Of a DNA stretch of 64,000 nt, positions 26,357 to 33,880 are shown in pieces (position 1 is the first letter of the stretch; every line of letters begins with the position of its first letter). Both the position numbers and the translations under genes were made by a program. Under the pieces are notes generated by a model. That model saw nothing but the letters and a program-made list of their open reading frames with translations. It had not been told where the DNA came from and searched no databases. The stretch is from Hymenobacter edaphi (lineage in GTDB: Bacteria > Bacteroidota > Bacteroidia > Cytophagales > Hymenobacteraceae), in assembly GCF_003258365.1 (NCBI RefSeq), contig NZ_QHKM01000001.1, positions 1,116,001 through 1,180,000 on the forward strand, written 5' to 3'.

Positions 26357-27307
26357 TCAGGAGCGGCGAACCGGCGGCGAACCGCCGGGCCCGCCGGCGG
26401 CGGGCAGCTGCTGCATGGCCATCAGCTGCTGAATGCTTTTCTGCATGCCCTCATTGGAGCCGTCGAGGAAAATCACGTTGCCCTTGCCCTGTTCGGCGAA
26501 GTGCTTGATGGCCTCGGTCCACATCGAAAAGTACACCAGCGAGGGGTCCAGGTTGTTTTCCGTCAGCTCCTGCACGGCGTGGGCCATACCCTTGGTGACT
26601 TCCTCCCGGAACAGGGCCACGCCCTGACCGCGCAGCTGGGCGGCCACTTTCTCGGCTTCGGCCGCAATCTTGATGGCGTTGCCCTCGGCCTCGGCGGCCT
26701 TGGTTTTGGTGATGAGCAGGGCCTGGCCCTCGTTTTCGGCGGCGGCACGCAGGTTGCTGGAGGCCACCACCTTGGCCATGGAGCGGATAATTTCCTCGTC
26801 GAAGGTGATGTCGTTGAGCTGCAGATCGATCAGGTGGTAGCCCCACGATTCCAGCGTCGCGTCGAGCTGCTCCTTTACGTGGGCCACGATTTCGCCGCGC
26901 AAGCTGAGCACGGCCGCCTGGCGCTGGGTGGCCACGAAGGTGCGGATGCTGCCCTCCACGGTGCGCACCAGCGCCTGCATCAGACTCATCTCGTCCACGA
27001 ACTTAAAGGCCACGTTCTTGATGGCCTCTTCCTCGTGGTTGAGCACCGCGTACACCAGCATGGCCTTGAAGTTCACGTTGGCCTGGTCGGAGGTAATGGC
27101 CTGGAACTGCAGCTCCAGGGAGCGGTTCTGAATGCTGATGCGCTTGTAGACGAACTCGATGAAGGGAATCTTGAAGTTCAGCCCCGGCCGCATGATGCGC
27201 TGGTACTTGCCGAAAATGGTGATGACCGCCACGGTGCCCTGCTGCACCACGACAAAGGAGAGAAAAAGCAGCAAGGCGAGCAGGAGCAGCGGAATCAGCA
27301 GATACAT
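26357..27307 (-). CDS. SPFH/band 7 (stomatin-like) membrane protein
   Basis: The 316-residue protein has an N-terminal membrane helix (MYLLIPLLLLALLLFLSFVVV) and a band-7 domain (about 25-240): VAVITIFGKYQRIMRPGLNFKIPF, RSLELQFQAITSDQANVNFKAMLVY, ESWGYHLIDLQLNDITFDEEIIRSMAKVVASS. An Ala/Glu-rich coiled coil follows (about 190-250). Such proteins build large ring or cage oligomers in the inner membrane that organise lipids and proteases. No HflK/HflC partner and no NfeD gene is adjacent. It is flanked on both sides by TonB-C/MORN paralogues, which may be chance. Confidence 0.9.
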   Translation of the reverse strand: MYLLIPLLLLALLLFLSFVVVQQGTVAVITIFGKYQRIMRPGLNFKIPFIEFVYKRISIQNRSLELQFQAITSDQANVNFKAMLVYAVLNHEEEAIKNVAFKFVDEMSLMQALVRTVEGSIRTFVATQRQAAVLSLRGEIVAHVKEQLDATLESWGYHLIDLQLNDITFDEEIIRSMAKVVASSNLRAAAENEGQALLITKTKAAEAEGNAIKIAAEAEKVAAQLRGQGVALFREEVTKGMAHAVQELTENNLDPSLVYFSMWTEAIKHFAEQGKGNVIFLDGSNEGMQKSIQQLMAMQQLPAAGGPGGSPPVRRS

Positions 27308-27366
27308 GCAGCGGGCGGAATTGGGAGTACGGCCGGAAAGTACGCGGAATTAAACCAATCGGCCCG

Positions 27367-28152
27367 CTACAGCCCCAGCTGGCGCAGGGCCTTGATGACG
27401 CCGGGCGCCTTGAAGGTGATGGGCACCAGCATGGCCATGGGCACCCGCTCCCCGTCGACGCGGCCGGGCTCGAAGGCGGGCAGGGTGCGCACGGCGGCCA
27501 GGGCGGCCGCGTCCAGCTCGGGGCTGATGCCGGATTGCACGCGCACGTCCGTCACGTCGCCGCGGGCCGTCACGGTGAAGCCCACCAGCACCTGCCCGTC
27601 GCCCACGTCGGTCAGGGACGTGGGGTACGTGAGGTGGGCCTGCAGGTAGGCGACCAAAGCCGGATTGCCGCCCGGAAACGCCGGCTCCTGCCGAAACGCC
27701 ACGTGGGGCTCCACCAGCTGGCCCTCGGGCGTGAAGTACTGGCCCTTGATCAGCCGGCCGTGGTCGTAGAGGTCGTTGCGCTTCAGCTGGCCGTCGGGGT
27801 AGTAGGTGCGCAGGTAGCCGTCGATTTTCCCGTCGTCGGAGCGGTACTCCAGCCGGGGCTGCCCGTCGGGGTACCAGGTGCGCACCGGGCCCTGCACCAC
27901 GCGCCGGTCGGGGCTGCGGTAGCTGACTTCGGAGTACAGGCGGCCGTCGGGAAAGAATATCTGCGTCAGCGCGGACGCCCCGGCCCGGGCGGGCAGTTTC
28001 ACCTGGGTGTAGTAGGCATTGGCCGGCTTCGCTTCCAGCAGATCGGTGTCGTAGAAGCTCACGAGGGAATCTTTGATGCAGCCTTGGGGTGCCTGGGCCC
28101 AGGCCGGCGCCGCGCCCACCAGCCCACCGGCAACGAGTAATGCTATTTTCAT
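27367..28152 (-). CDS. exported MORN/TonB C-terminal domain protein (copy 3)
   Basis: The 261-residue third paralogue has a signal peptide MKIALLVAGGLVGAAPAWAQ and MORN-like repeats (about 95-150: VRTWYPDGQPRLEYRSDDGKIDG, LRTYYPDGQLKRNDLYDHG). Its TonB_C-type domain (about 170-250, YLQAHLTYPTSLTDVGDGQVLVGFTVTARGDVTDVRVQSGISPELDAAALAAVRTLPAFEPG) is the best match of the three to the canonical fold, with P..L TDVGDGQVLVGFTV. A TATTTTTA string about 18 nt before the ATG on the minus strand is a -7 candidate. Confidence 0.82.
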   Translation of the reverse strand: MKIALLVAGGLVGAAPAWAQAPQGCIKDSLVSFYDTDLLEAKPANAYYTQVKLPARAGASALTQIFFPDGRLYSEVSYRSPDRRVVQGPVRTWYPDGQPRLEYRSDDGKIDGYLRTYYPDGQLKRNDLYDHGRLIKGQYFTPEGQLVEPHVAFRQEPAFPGGNPALVAYLQAHLTYPTSLTDVGDGQVLVGFTVTARGDVTDVRVQSGISPELDAAALAAVRTLPAFEPGRVDGERVPMAMLVPITFKAPGVIKALRQLGL

Positions 28153-28223
28153 CTACGGAATCGTTTGAGTAAAAATAGCACACCACAACCAACTTTAGCC
28201 CGACTTGGCGGCCAGAAACAAAG

Positions 28224-28257
28224 AACGGCGGCCCCGGAATTGCCCGGAGCCGCCGTT
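28224..28257. terminator. hairpin downstream of alaS
   Basis: AACGGCGGC...GCCGCCGTT forms a GC-rich stem with a TCCGGGC-type inner pairing. It lies in the gap between alaS and the downstream exported-protein gene, both on the minus strand. Confidence 0.6.
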
Positions 28258-28285
28258 GCGCTTGAATTGACTTTCAGCCCGATAC

Positions 28286-30970
28286 TTACCCCAGCAGCCC
28301 GCTCACCAGCCCTTCGGCCTTGCCGATGGCGGCATCGAGCCCAGCGGCGTTCTTGCCGCCGGCCGTGGCGAAGAACGGCTGCCCGCCGCCGCCGCCCTGG
28401 ATTTCCTTGGCCAGCTCGCGCACCAGCTGCGAGGCATTGAGCTTGCCGCCTTTGGCCAGCTCGTCGTCGAGCATTACCGCCAGCTGGGGCTTGCCGTCGA
28501 CGTCGGCGCCGAGCACCAGCACCAGGTTTTCCGTCACCTGCCGCAGCCCGAAAGCCAGCGTTTTGAGCGCGTCGGCCGAGCGGGCAGGTACTTTGGCAGC
28601 CAGGAAGTTCACGCCCCCGAGCGGCTTCACCTGGGCGGCCAGCTGGTCCTTGAGCTGCCCGAGCTGCTGCTGCTCGGCCTGCTCCAGCTGCTTGCGCAGG
28701 GCGGCGGTTTCCTCCGAGAGCTTCTGGATGGTGGTGGTCAGGTGCTGGGGGTTGCCCAGCAGCTCGCGCACCTGGGCCAGCAGGTCCATCTGCTCGTCCA
28801 CGTACTGCTCGGCCAGCTCGGCCGTCACGGCTTCGATGCGGCGCACCCCAGCGCCCACGGCCGACTCGCTCACAATCCGGAAAAAGCCGATTTCGCCGGT
28901 GTTGGGGGCGTGAATGCCGCCGCACAGCTCCACCGAGTAGTCGGCATCGAAGGTGATGACGCGCACCACGTCGGCGTACTTCTCGCCGAACAAAGCCGTA
29001 GCGCCGCGCTCCTTGGCCACCTGCAGCGGCACGCTGCGCTCCTCGCCCAGCGGAATCTGCTGGCGGATGCGCTGGTTGACAATCTGCTCCACCTCGCGCA
29101 GCTGGGCCTCGGTCACCTTGCTGAAGTGCGAGAAGTCGAAGCGCAGCAGCTTTTCGTTCACGAGGGAGCCGCGCTGGGCGACGTGCGTACCGAGCACCTG
29201 GCGCAGGGCCGCGTGCATGAGGTGGGTAGCCGAGTGGTTTTTGCGAATCTGCTGGCGCCGGGCCTCGTCCACCTGGGCCGTCACCGGGGCGTCGATGTCC
29301 TGGGGCAAATCCAGCGTGGTATGCACGATCAGGTCGTTTTCCTTGCGGGTGTCGATGACGCGCACCTTGGCCAGCGGCGTGAGCAGGTAGCCCGTGTCGC
29401 CCACCTGCCCGCCCGACTCGGCGTAGAACGGCGTCTGGTCGAGCACGACGTGGTACTCGGTTTTGCCCTTCTGCGTCACGGCGCGGTAGCGCAGGATGCG
29501 CGCCTCGGCCGTGGTGGCGTCGTAGCCCACGAAGCGCGGCTGCTCCTGCGAGGGCTCCACGATGGTCCAGTCGCTCTGCTCCTGTTCGGAGGCGTTGCGC
29601 GAGCGGGCCTTCTGCTGCTCCAGCTCCTTTTTAAACTCCTCCTCGCTCACCGTCAGCCCCTTTTCGCGGGCCAGCAGGGCCGTCAGGTCGAAGGGAAAGC
29701 CGAAGGTGTCCGACAGCTCAAACGCCGACTTGCCGTCGACGTGGCCGCCGTGCTGGCGGAAGCCTTCTTCCAGGGCATCGAAGCGGCGCAGGCCGTTTTC
29801 GAGGGTGCGCAGGAAGGCAATTTCCTCCTCCTCGATGACGCGCGTCACGAACTTCTCCTGGGCTTTCAGCTCGGGGAAGATGCTCTTCATGTGGTCGGCC
29901 AGCACGGGCACGATCTTGTAGAGGAAGGGCTGCTTCTGATTCAAAGACGAGAAGGCGTAGCGCACGGCCCGGCGCAGGATGCGGCGGATGACGTAGCCGG
30001 CCTTTACATTGGAGGGCAGCTGCCCGTCGGCAATGGTGAAGGCGATGGTGCGGATGTGGTCGGCAATGACGCGCACCGCAATGTCGGTTTTCTCGTTTTC
30101 GGTGGCCGGCGGGGTGTTCACCGTGGCCGGGGCCGTGCCGTGGTACTGCACGCCGGCTTCCCGGGCAATGAACTGAATCAGCGGCTGGAACACGTCGGTG
30201 TCGTAGTTGGACTTCACGCCCGACACGGCCATCATCAGGCGCTCGAAGCCCATGCCGGTGTCCACGTTCTGCTGCGGCAGCTTGATGAGCGACTTGTCGG
30301 CGCGGCGCTCAAACTCCATGAACACGTTGTTCCAGATTTCCACCACCTGCGGGTGGTCGGCATTCACCAGCTCGGCGCCGGGCTTCTGGGCCCGCTCCTC
30401 CTCGCTGCGCAAATCCACGTGGATTTCGGTGCAGGGGCCGCAGGGACCGGTGTCGCCCATTTCCCAGAAGTTGTCCTTCTTGTTGCCGGGCAGAATGCGG
30501 TCATCCGAGGTGTACTGCCGCCACAGCTGCTGGGTCTCGGTGTCGGCGGCGGTGCCGTCGGCCTGGTCGCCCTCAAAGTAGGTCACGTACAGGCGGTCCT
30601 TGGGCAGCTTGAACACGTCGGTCAGCAGCTCCCAGGCCCAGGCAATGGCGTCGGTCTTGAAATAGTCCCCGAACGACCAGTTGCCCAGCATCTCGAACAT
30701 GGTGTGGTGGTAGGTGTCGTAGCCTACCTCCTCCAGGTCGTTGTGCTTGCCCGACACGCGCAGGCACTTCTGCGTGTCGGCAATGCGCTTGTAGGGGGCG
30801 GGCTTGTTGCCCAGAAAGTAGTCCTTGAACGGGGCCATGCCCGAGTTGATGAACATCAGCGTCGGGTCGTCCTTCACCACGATGGGAGCCGAGGGCACGA
30901 TGTGGTGGCCCTTGGAAGCGAAGAAGTCGAGGAACTGCTGGCGGACTTGATTGGCGGATGGGAGCGACAT
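28286..30970 (-). CDS. alaS: alanyl-tRNA synthetase
   Basis: AlaRS charges tRNA(Ala). The 894-residue protein has the class II core (about 1-250: VRQQFLDFFASKGHHIVPSAP, MFEMLGNWSFGDYFK, GDTGPCGPCTEIH, NVFMEFERR), the tRNA-recognition helices, and the editing domain with the zinc/Ser-editing motifs NHSATHLMHAALRQ (HxxxH) and ELCGGIHAPNTGEIG (CxxxH). The C-terminal C-Ala/DHHA1 region ends GKNAAGLDAAIGKAEGLVSG. The start is at ATG 30970 (MSLPSANQVRQQFL); the frame is open upstream to 31201 without family similarity. An exact -7 element lies at 31113-31120. Confidence 0.97.
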   Translation of the reverse strand: MSLPSANQVRQQFLDFFASKGHHIVPSAPIVVKDDPTLMFINSGMAPFKDYFLGNKPAPYKRIADTQKCLRVSGKHNDLEEVGYDTYHHTMFEMLGNWSFGDYFKTDAIAWAWELLTDVFKLPKDRLYVTYFEGDQADGTAADTETQQLWRQYTSDDRILPGNKKDNFWEMGDTGPCGPCTEIHVDLRSEEERAQKPGAELVNADHPQVVEIWNNVFMEFERRADKSLIKLPQQNVDTGMGFERLMMAVSGVKSNYDTDVFQPLIQFIAREAGVQYHGTAPATVNTPPATENEKTDIAVRVIADHIRTIAFTIADGQLPSNVKAGYVIRRILRRAVRYAFSSLNQKQPFLYKIVPVLADHMKSIFPELKAQEKFVTRVIEEEEIAFLRTLENGLRRFDALEEGFRQHGGHVDGKSAFELSDTFGFPFDLTALLAREKGLTVSEEEFKKELEQQKARSRNASEQEQSDWTIVEPSQEQPRFVGYDATTAEARILRYRAVTQKGKTEYHVVLDQTPFYAESGGQVGDTGYLLTPLAKVRVIDTRKENDLIVHTTLDLPQDIDAPVTAQVDEARRQQIRKNHSATHLMHAALRQVLGTHVAQRGSLVNEKLLRFDFSHFSKVTEAQLREVEQIVNQRIRQQIPLGEERSVPLQVAKERGATALFGEKYADVVRVITFDADYSVELCGGIHAPNTGEIGFFRIVSESAVGAGVRRIEAVTAELAEQYVDEQMDLLAQVRELLGNPQHLTTTIQKLSEETAALRKQLEQAEQQQLGQLKDQLAAQVKPLGGVNFLAAKVPARSADALKTLAFGLRQVTENLVLVLGADVDGKPQLAVMLDDELAKGGKLNASQLVRELAKEIQGGGGGQPFFATAGGKNAAGLDAAIGKAEGLVSGLLG

Positions 30971-31112
30971 GAGCGGCGTAGCGCGAAATTTCACTTCGCG
31001 TCTTTCGGTTGGTATCTTTAGAAGGAGCGGCGCGGCTAACTTGGGCGCCGCCGGTTTTTGGCTACTTTTCGGCTTCCGAAGCCGCCGCTGCGGCCCCGGA
31101 AAGCACTTCCGG

Positions 31113-31120
31113 CAAAGGTA
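31113..31120 (-). promoter_or_regulatory. -7 element TACCTTTG of alaS
   Basis: An exact TAnnTTTG on the minus strand gives a leader of about 135 nt to ATG 30970. The first arm of the 7-mer array begins 5 bp upstream of it. Confidence 0.6.
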
Positions 31121-31124
31121 GAAA

Positions 31125-31219
31125 GGTATTAGGTATTGGGTAATAGGTCGTGGGACATTGTTTCGCGCCCCACCACCCAGCCTTTTTATCCTAATACCCA
31201 CTACCCACTACCTACTACC
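31125..31219. repeat. inverted arms of degenerate 7-mers between divergent genes
   Basis: The left arm is ggtatta/ggtattg/ggtaata/ggtcgtg. The right arm is its inverse, taatacc/cactacc/cactacc/tactacc, ending 5 bp before the MerR-family start codon. This array sits between divergent starts, not convergent stops. Confidence 0.85.
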
Positions 31220-31224
31220 AGTCC

Positions 31225-31605
31225 ATGCCCTACAAAGAGCGCGACATCGAGAAGCAGTACTACACCATCGGCGAGGTGGCCGCGCAGTTCGACGTGGCCC
31301 CGTCGCTGATCCGCTTCTGGGAAACCGAGTTCGACGACCTGAAGCCGCGCAAGAGCAAGAAGGGCAACCGCCTCTACTCCCCGCAGGACATCGAGACGTT
31401 CCGCACCATCTACCACCTGGTAAAGGAGCGCGGCTACACCATCCCCGGCGCCCGCGACCTGATGAAGCAACGTGGTCCCCAGCTCAAGGAGAAAGTCGAC
31501 GTAATTCACTCGCTGGAAAAGGTGCGCAACTTCCTGGTGCAGCTGCGCAAGGAGCTGGACGTGGCCGGCAAGCAGGCCAGCGCCGGTTCCGCGAACGAGC
31601 AGTAA
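31225..31605 (+). CDS. MerR-family transcriptional regulator
   Basis: The 126-residue protein has an N-terminal winged HTH (about 12-80): YYTIGEVAAQFDVAPSLIRFWETEFDDLKPRKSKKGNRLYSPQDIETFRTIYHLVKERGYTIPGAR, the standard MerR recognition pattern IGEVA...IRFWE...R.Y. A coiled-coil stretch follows (EKVDVIHSLEKVRNFLVQLRKELD) that should dimerise. There are no cysteines for metal sensing and no ligand domain, so the signal is unknown. Similar short MerR proteins are common single-copy regulators in Bacteroidota. The start lies right after the inverted 7-mer array. Confidence 0.9.
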   Translation: MPYKERDIEKQYYTIGEVAAQFDVAPSLIRFWETEFDDLKPRKSKKGNRLYSPQDIETFRTIYHLVKERGYTIPGARDLMKQRGPQLKEKVDVIHSLEKVRNFLVQLRKELDVAGKQASAGSANEQ

Positions 31606-31661
31606 CCCCTACCGCCTGGCGGCAGTACCGGCTATAATAAAACGTACTCCAACTTGAGGCT

Positions 31662-32414
31662 ATGAGGGCGTGGCTGATACCCGTAGCGCTGAACATGTTG
31701 CTGGTCACCGGGGCTTTCCCGCACGAGCAATCGGTGGTGGCCGCGCGCCAGCGTACTGTAATGGCAGGAGCGGCGCGGCCACCGGGAACATTTGGCCGCT
31801 GGGTAAACCGGCGTACCAAACCTATTGGGCGGACGCTGGAGAAAGTGCTGCCCTTCCGGCTGGTTAAGCAGCGCCTCGTTCACGGGTGCGGCCGCTGCTT
31901 CCCGGCCGATACCCGCATCAGCCTGCCCGGCGGCGCCACCTGCCCCATCAGCGAGCTGCGCGTGGGCCAGAGCGTGCTGGGCTGGAACCCGGCCACCGCC
32001 ACCCTCGACACCGCGCAGGTAGCAGCCCTGGCCACCGTCGTGCACGACTCGCTGCGGCTGCTCGCGTTTGCCGATGGCCGCACCGTGACGGCCACGGCCG
32101 ACCACCCGTTCTGGGTGCAGCACGCGGGCTGGGCGTCGCTGGCGCCCGCCCTGACCACCGCCCGCTACGCCACCGGCCCCACCCGCCTGCTGCGCCCCGG
32201 CGACAGTTGCCTGGTCTTCAGCGGGGCGGCCCGGCTCGCGCCCACCCGCCTGCGCCACGTCACCGCCCTGACGGCCTGCGGCGTTACTACCTACACCATC
32301 ACCCGGCTGAGCCACGGCAGCGTGTTCTTCGCCAACGGCTTGGCCGTGGGCGTCGAAGGCAACCCGCGCCGCAACGGCCGGCCGCCCAACCATTCCCTGG
32401 CGCGGCGTTTCTAG
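31662..32414 (+). CDS. orphan Hint (hedgehog/intein) domain protein, exported
   Basis: The 250-residue protein has a probable signal peptide (MRAWLIPVALNMLLVTGAFP), a basic linker, then a Hint domain from Cys79: GCGRCFPADTRISLPGG (intein block A), GQSVLGWNPAT, VTATADHPFWVQHAGW (block B with His), and at the C-terminus TYTITRLSHGSVFFANGLAV (block F-like). The canonical C-terminal His-Asn plus nucleophile is replaced by FFAN-Gly, so full splicing looks impossible; cleavage at Cys79 remains possible. There is no obvious N-terminal extein domain. It is free-standing between the MerR gene and dprA and may be processed after secretion. Confidence 0.8.
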   Translation: MRAWLIPVALNMLLVTGAFPHEQSVVAARQRTVMAGAARPPGTFGRWVNRRTKPIGRTLEKVLPFRLVKQRLVHGCGRCFPADTRISLPGGATCPISELRVGQSVLGWNPATATLDTAQVAALATVVHDSLRLLAFADGRTVTATADHPFWVQHAGWASLAPALTTARYATGPTRLLRPGDSCLVFSGAARLAPTRLRHVTALTACGVTTYTITRLSHGSVFFANGLAVGVEGNPRRNGRPPNHSLARRF

Positions 32415-32515
32415 CTTCCGGCCCTTGCCCGGGCAAAGCCGAACCTGTTTCTATATTTACCACCTATCGACTCCCGCCCTTTTCCGACTTTTAGGACAAT
32501 TAACCACGCATTCCC

Positions 32516-33673
32516 GTGCCGTTATTCTCATCTGCCGCTGACGCGCAGCCGGCCCCCGCATCCGACACTACCACTTCCCTCCTCTCGGAAGTTGCCCTCA
32601 CGCTGCTGCCCGGCATCGGCCCGCTGGTCACGCGTCAGCTGATCGGTTACCTGGGCTCGGCCCAGAACGTGCTCAACGCCGGCCCCAACCAGCTGCTGAA
32701 AGTGCCCGGCGTGGGCCCCGCGCTGGCGCAGGTGCTGCGCAGCGCCACGCCCGCCCTGCGCCAGGCCGAGCAGGTGCTGCGCCGGGCCGAGAAAGACGGC
32801 GCCCGCCTGCTCTACTACACCCGCCCCGACTACCCCGCCCGCCTGCGCCCCGTGCCCGACGCGCCGGTGCTGCTCTACTACCAGGGCACGGCCGAGCTGA
32901 ACAACCCGCGCACCCTGGCCGTGGTGGGCACGCGCCAGGCCACCGACTACGGCCGCGAGCAGACGGAAAAGCTCGTCAAAGGCGTGGCGCCCTACCAGCC
33001 GCTCATCGTCAGCGGGCTGGCCTACGGCATCGACATCGTGGCGCACCGGGCGGCCCTGCAGGAAAACCTGCCCACGGTGGGCGTCATGGCCACCGGATTG
33101 GACTCGATTTACCCCCACGCCCACCGCCGCACGGCCGAAAAGATGCTGGAGCAGGGCGGCGGTTTGCTCACCGAATTCACCTTCGGCACCCCGCCCGACA
33201 AGTACAACTTCCCGGCGCGCAACCGCATCATTGCCGGCCTGACCGACGCCACGGTGGTGGTGGAAGCCGCTAAAAAAGGCGGAGCGCTCATCACCGCCGA
33301 GCTGGCCCAGGACTATAACCGCGAGGTGCTGGCCGTGCCCGGCCGACTCGATCAGCCCGCGTCTGAGGGCTGCAACCACCTGATTCGCACCCAGCGCGCC
33401 GCCATCTACACCGGCCCGCAGGACGTGGAGCAGCTGCTCAACTGGGACGGCGCCCTGCAGCCCGCCGCCGTGCCCGCGGGCCTCAGCCCGGCCGACTTCA
33501 CGCCCGAGGAGTTCCGCCTGCTGGAAATCCTGCTGGCCCACAAGGAAAAGCAGATCGACGAGCTGAGCTGGCAGGCCCAGCTGCCCATCAACCAGGTCTC
33601 GACGCTGCTGCTGGGGCTGGAGTTCCGGGGCGTGGTGCGGGCCCTGCCCGGCAAGAAATTTGCGCTGCTCTAA
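32516..33673 (+). CDS. dprA: DNA-processing protein DprA
   Basis: DprA loads RecA on incoming single strands during natural transformation. The 385-residue protein (GTG 32516) has an N-terminal helix-hairpin-helix/SAM-like part (about 20-85; LTLLPGIGPLVTRQLIGYLGSAQ and LLKVPGVGPALAQVL). A Rossmann-like domain (about 100-300) holds VVGTRQATDYGREQT, VSGLAYGIDIVAHRAAL, VMATGLDSIYPHAHR, LLTEFTFGTPPDKYNFPARNRIIAGL, VVVEAAKKGGALITAELA and PGRLDQPASEGCNHLI. The C-terminal winged helix (about 320-385) reads EEFRLLEILLAHKEKQIDELSWQA. It is complete; competence genes are not next to it. Confidence 0.96.
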   Translation: MPLFSSAADAQPAPASDTTTSLLSEVALTLLPGIGPLVTRQLIGYLGSAQNVLNAGPNQLLKVPGVGPALAQVLRSATPALRQAEQVLRRAEKDGARLLYYTRPDYPARLRPVPDAPVLLYYQGTAELNNPRTLAVVGTRQATDYGREQTEKLVKGVAPYQPLIVSGLAYGIDIVAHRAALQENLPTVGVMATGLDSIYPHAHRRTAEKMLEQGGGLLTEFTFGTPPDKYNFPARNRIIAGLTDATVVVEAAKKGGALITAELAQDYNREVLAVPGRLDQPASEGCNHLIRTQRAAIYTGPQDVEQLLNWDGALQPAAVPAGLSPADFTPEEFRLLEILLAHKEKQIDELSWQAQLPINQVSTLLLGLEFRGVVRALPGKKFALL

Positions 33674-33880
33674 GCTGGGGACGGGGCCTGCCCGCCACCG
33701 CGTGGCCGCCGCGGCGGCATTACACTGATAATAAGCACGCTCCGCTTATCCGACCACTGGCTCTACCGGTGCGCGCTGCCCCGCAGCCCGGCCGAGCTGT
33801 GGCTCCGGTATACCAACGTGTATTTCGACGGCGTTGACGCCTTGCATTTTTCCCTTTTCATTCCTCCTTTTTTATCGTCC

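Noticed and set aside
26357-27307. HflC/HflK of the FtsH complex
   Set aside because: It is a single SPFH gene without the paired partner gene and with a stomatin-like core. Slipin/stomatin type fits better.
24513-28152. Energy-transducing TonB proteins
   Set aside because: The C-terminal fold is there, but the N-terminus is a cleavable-looking signal, there is no Pro-rich stalk, and no ExbB/ExbD genes are nearby.
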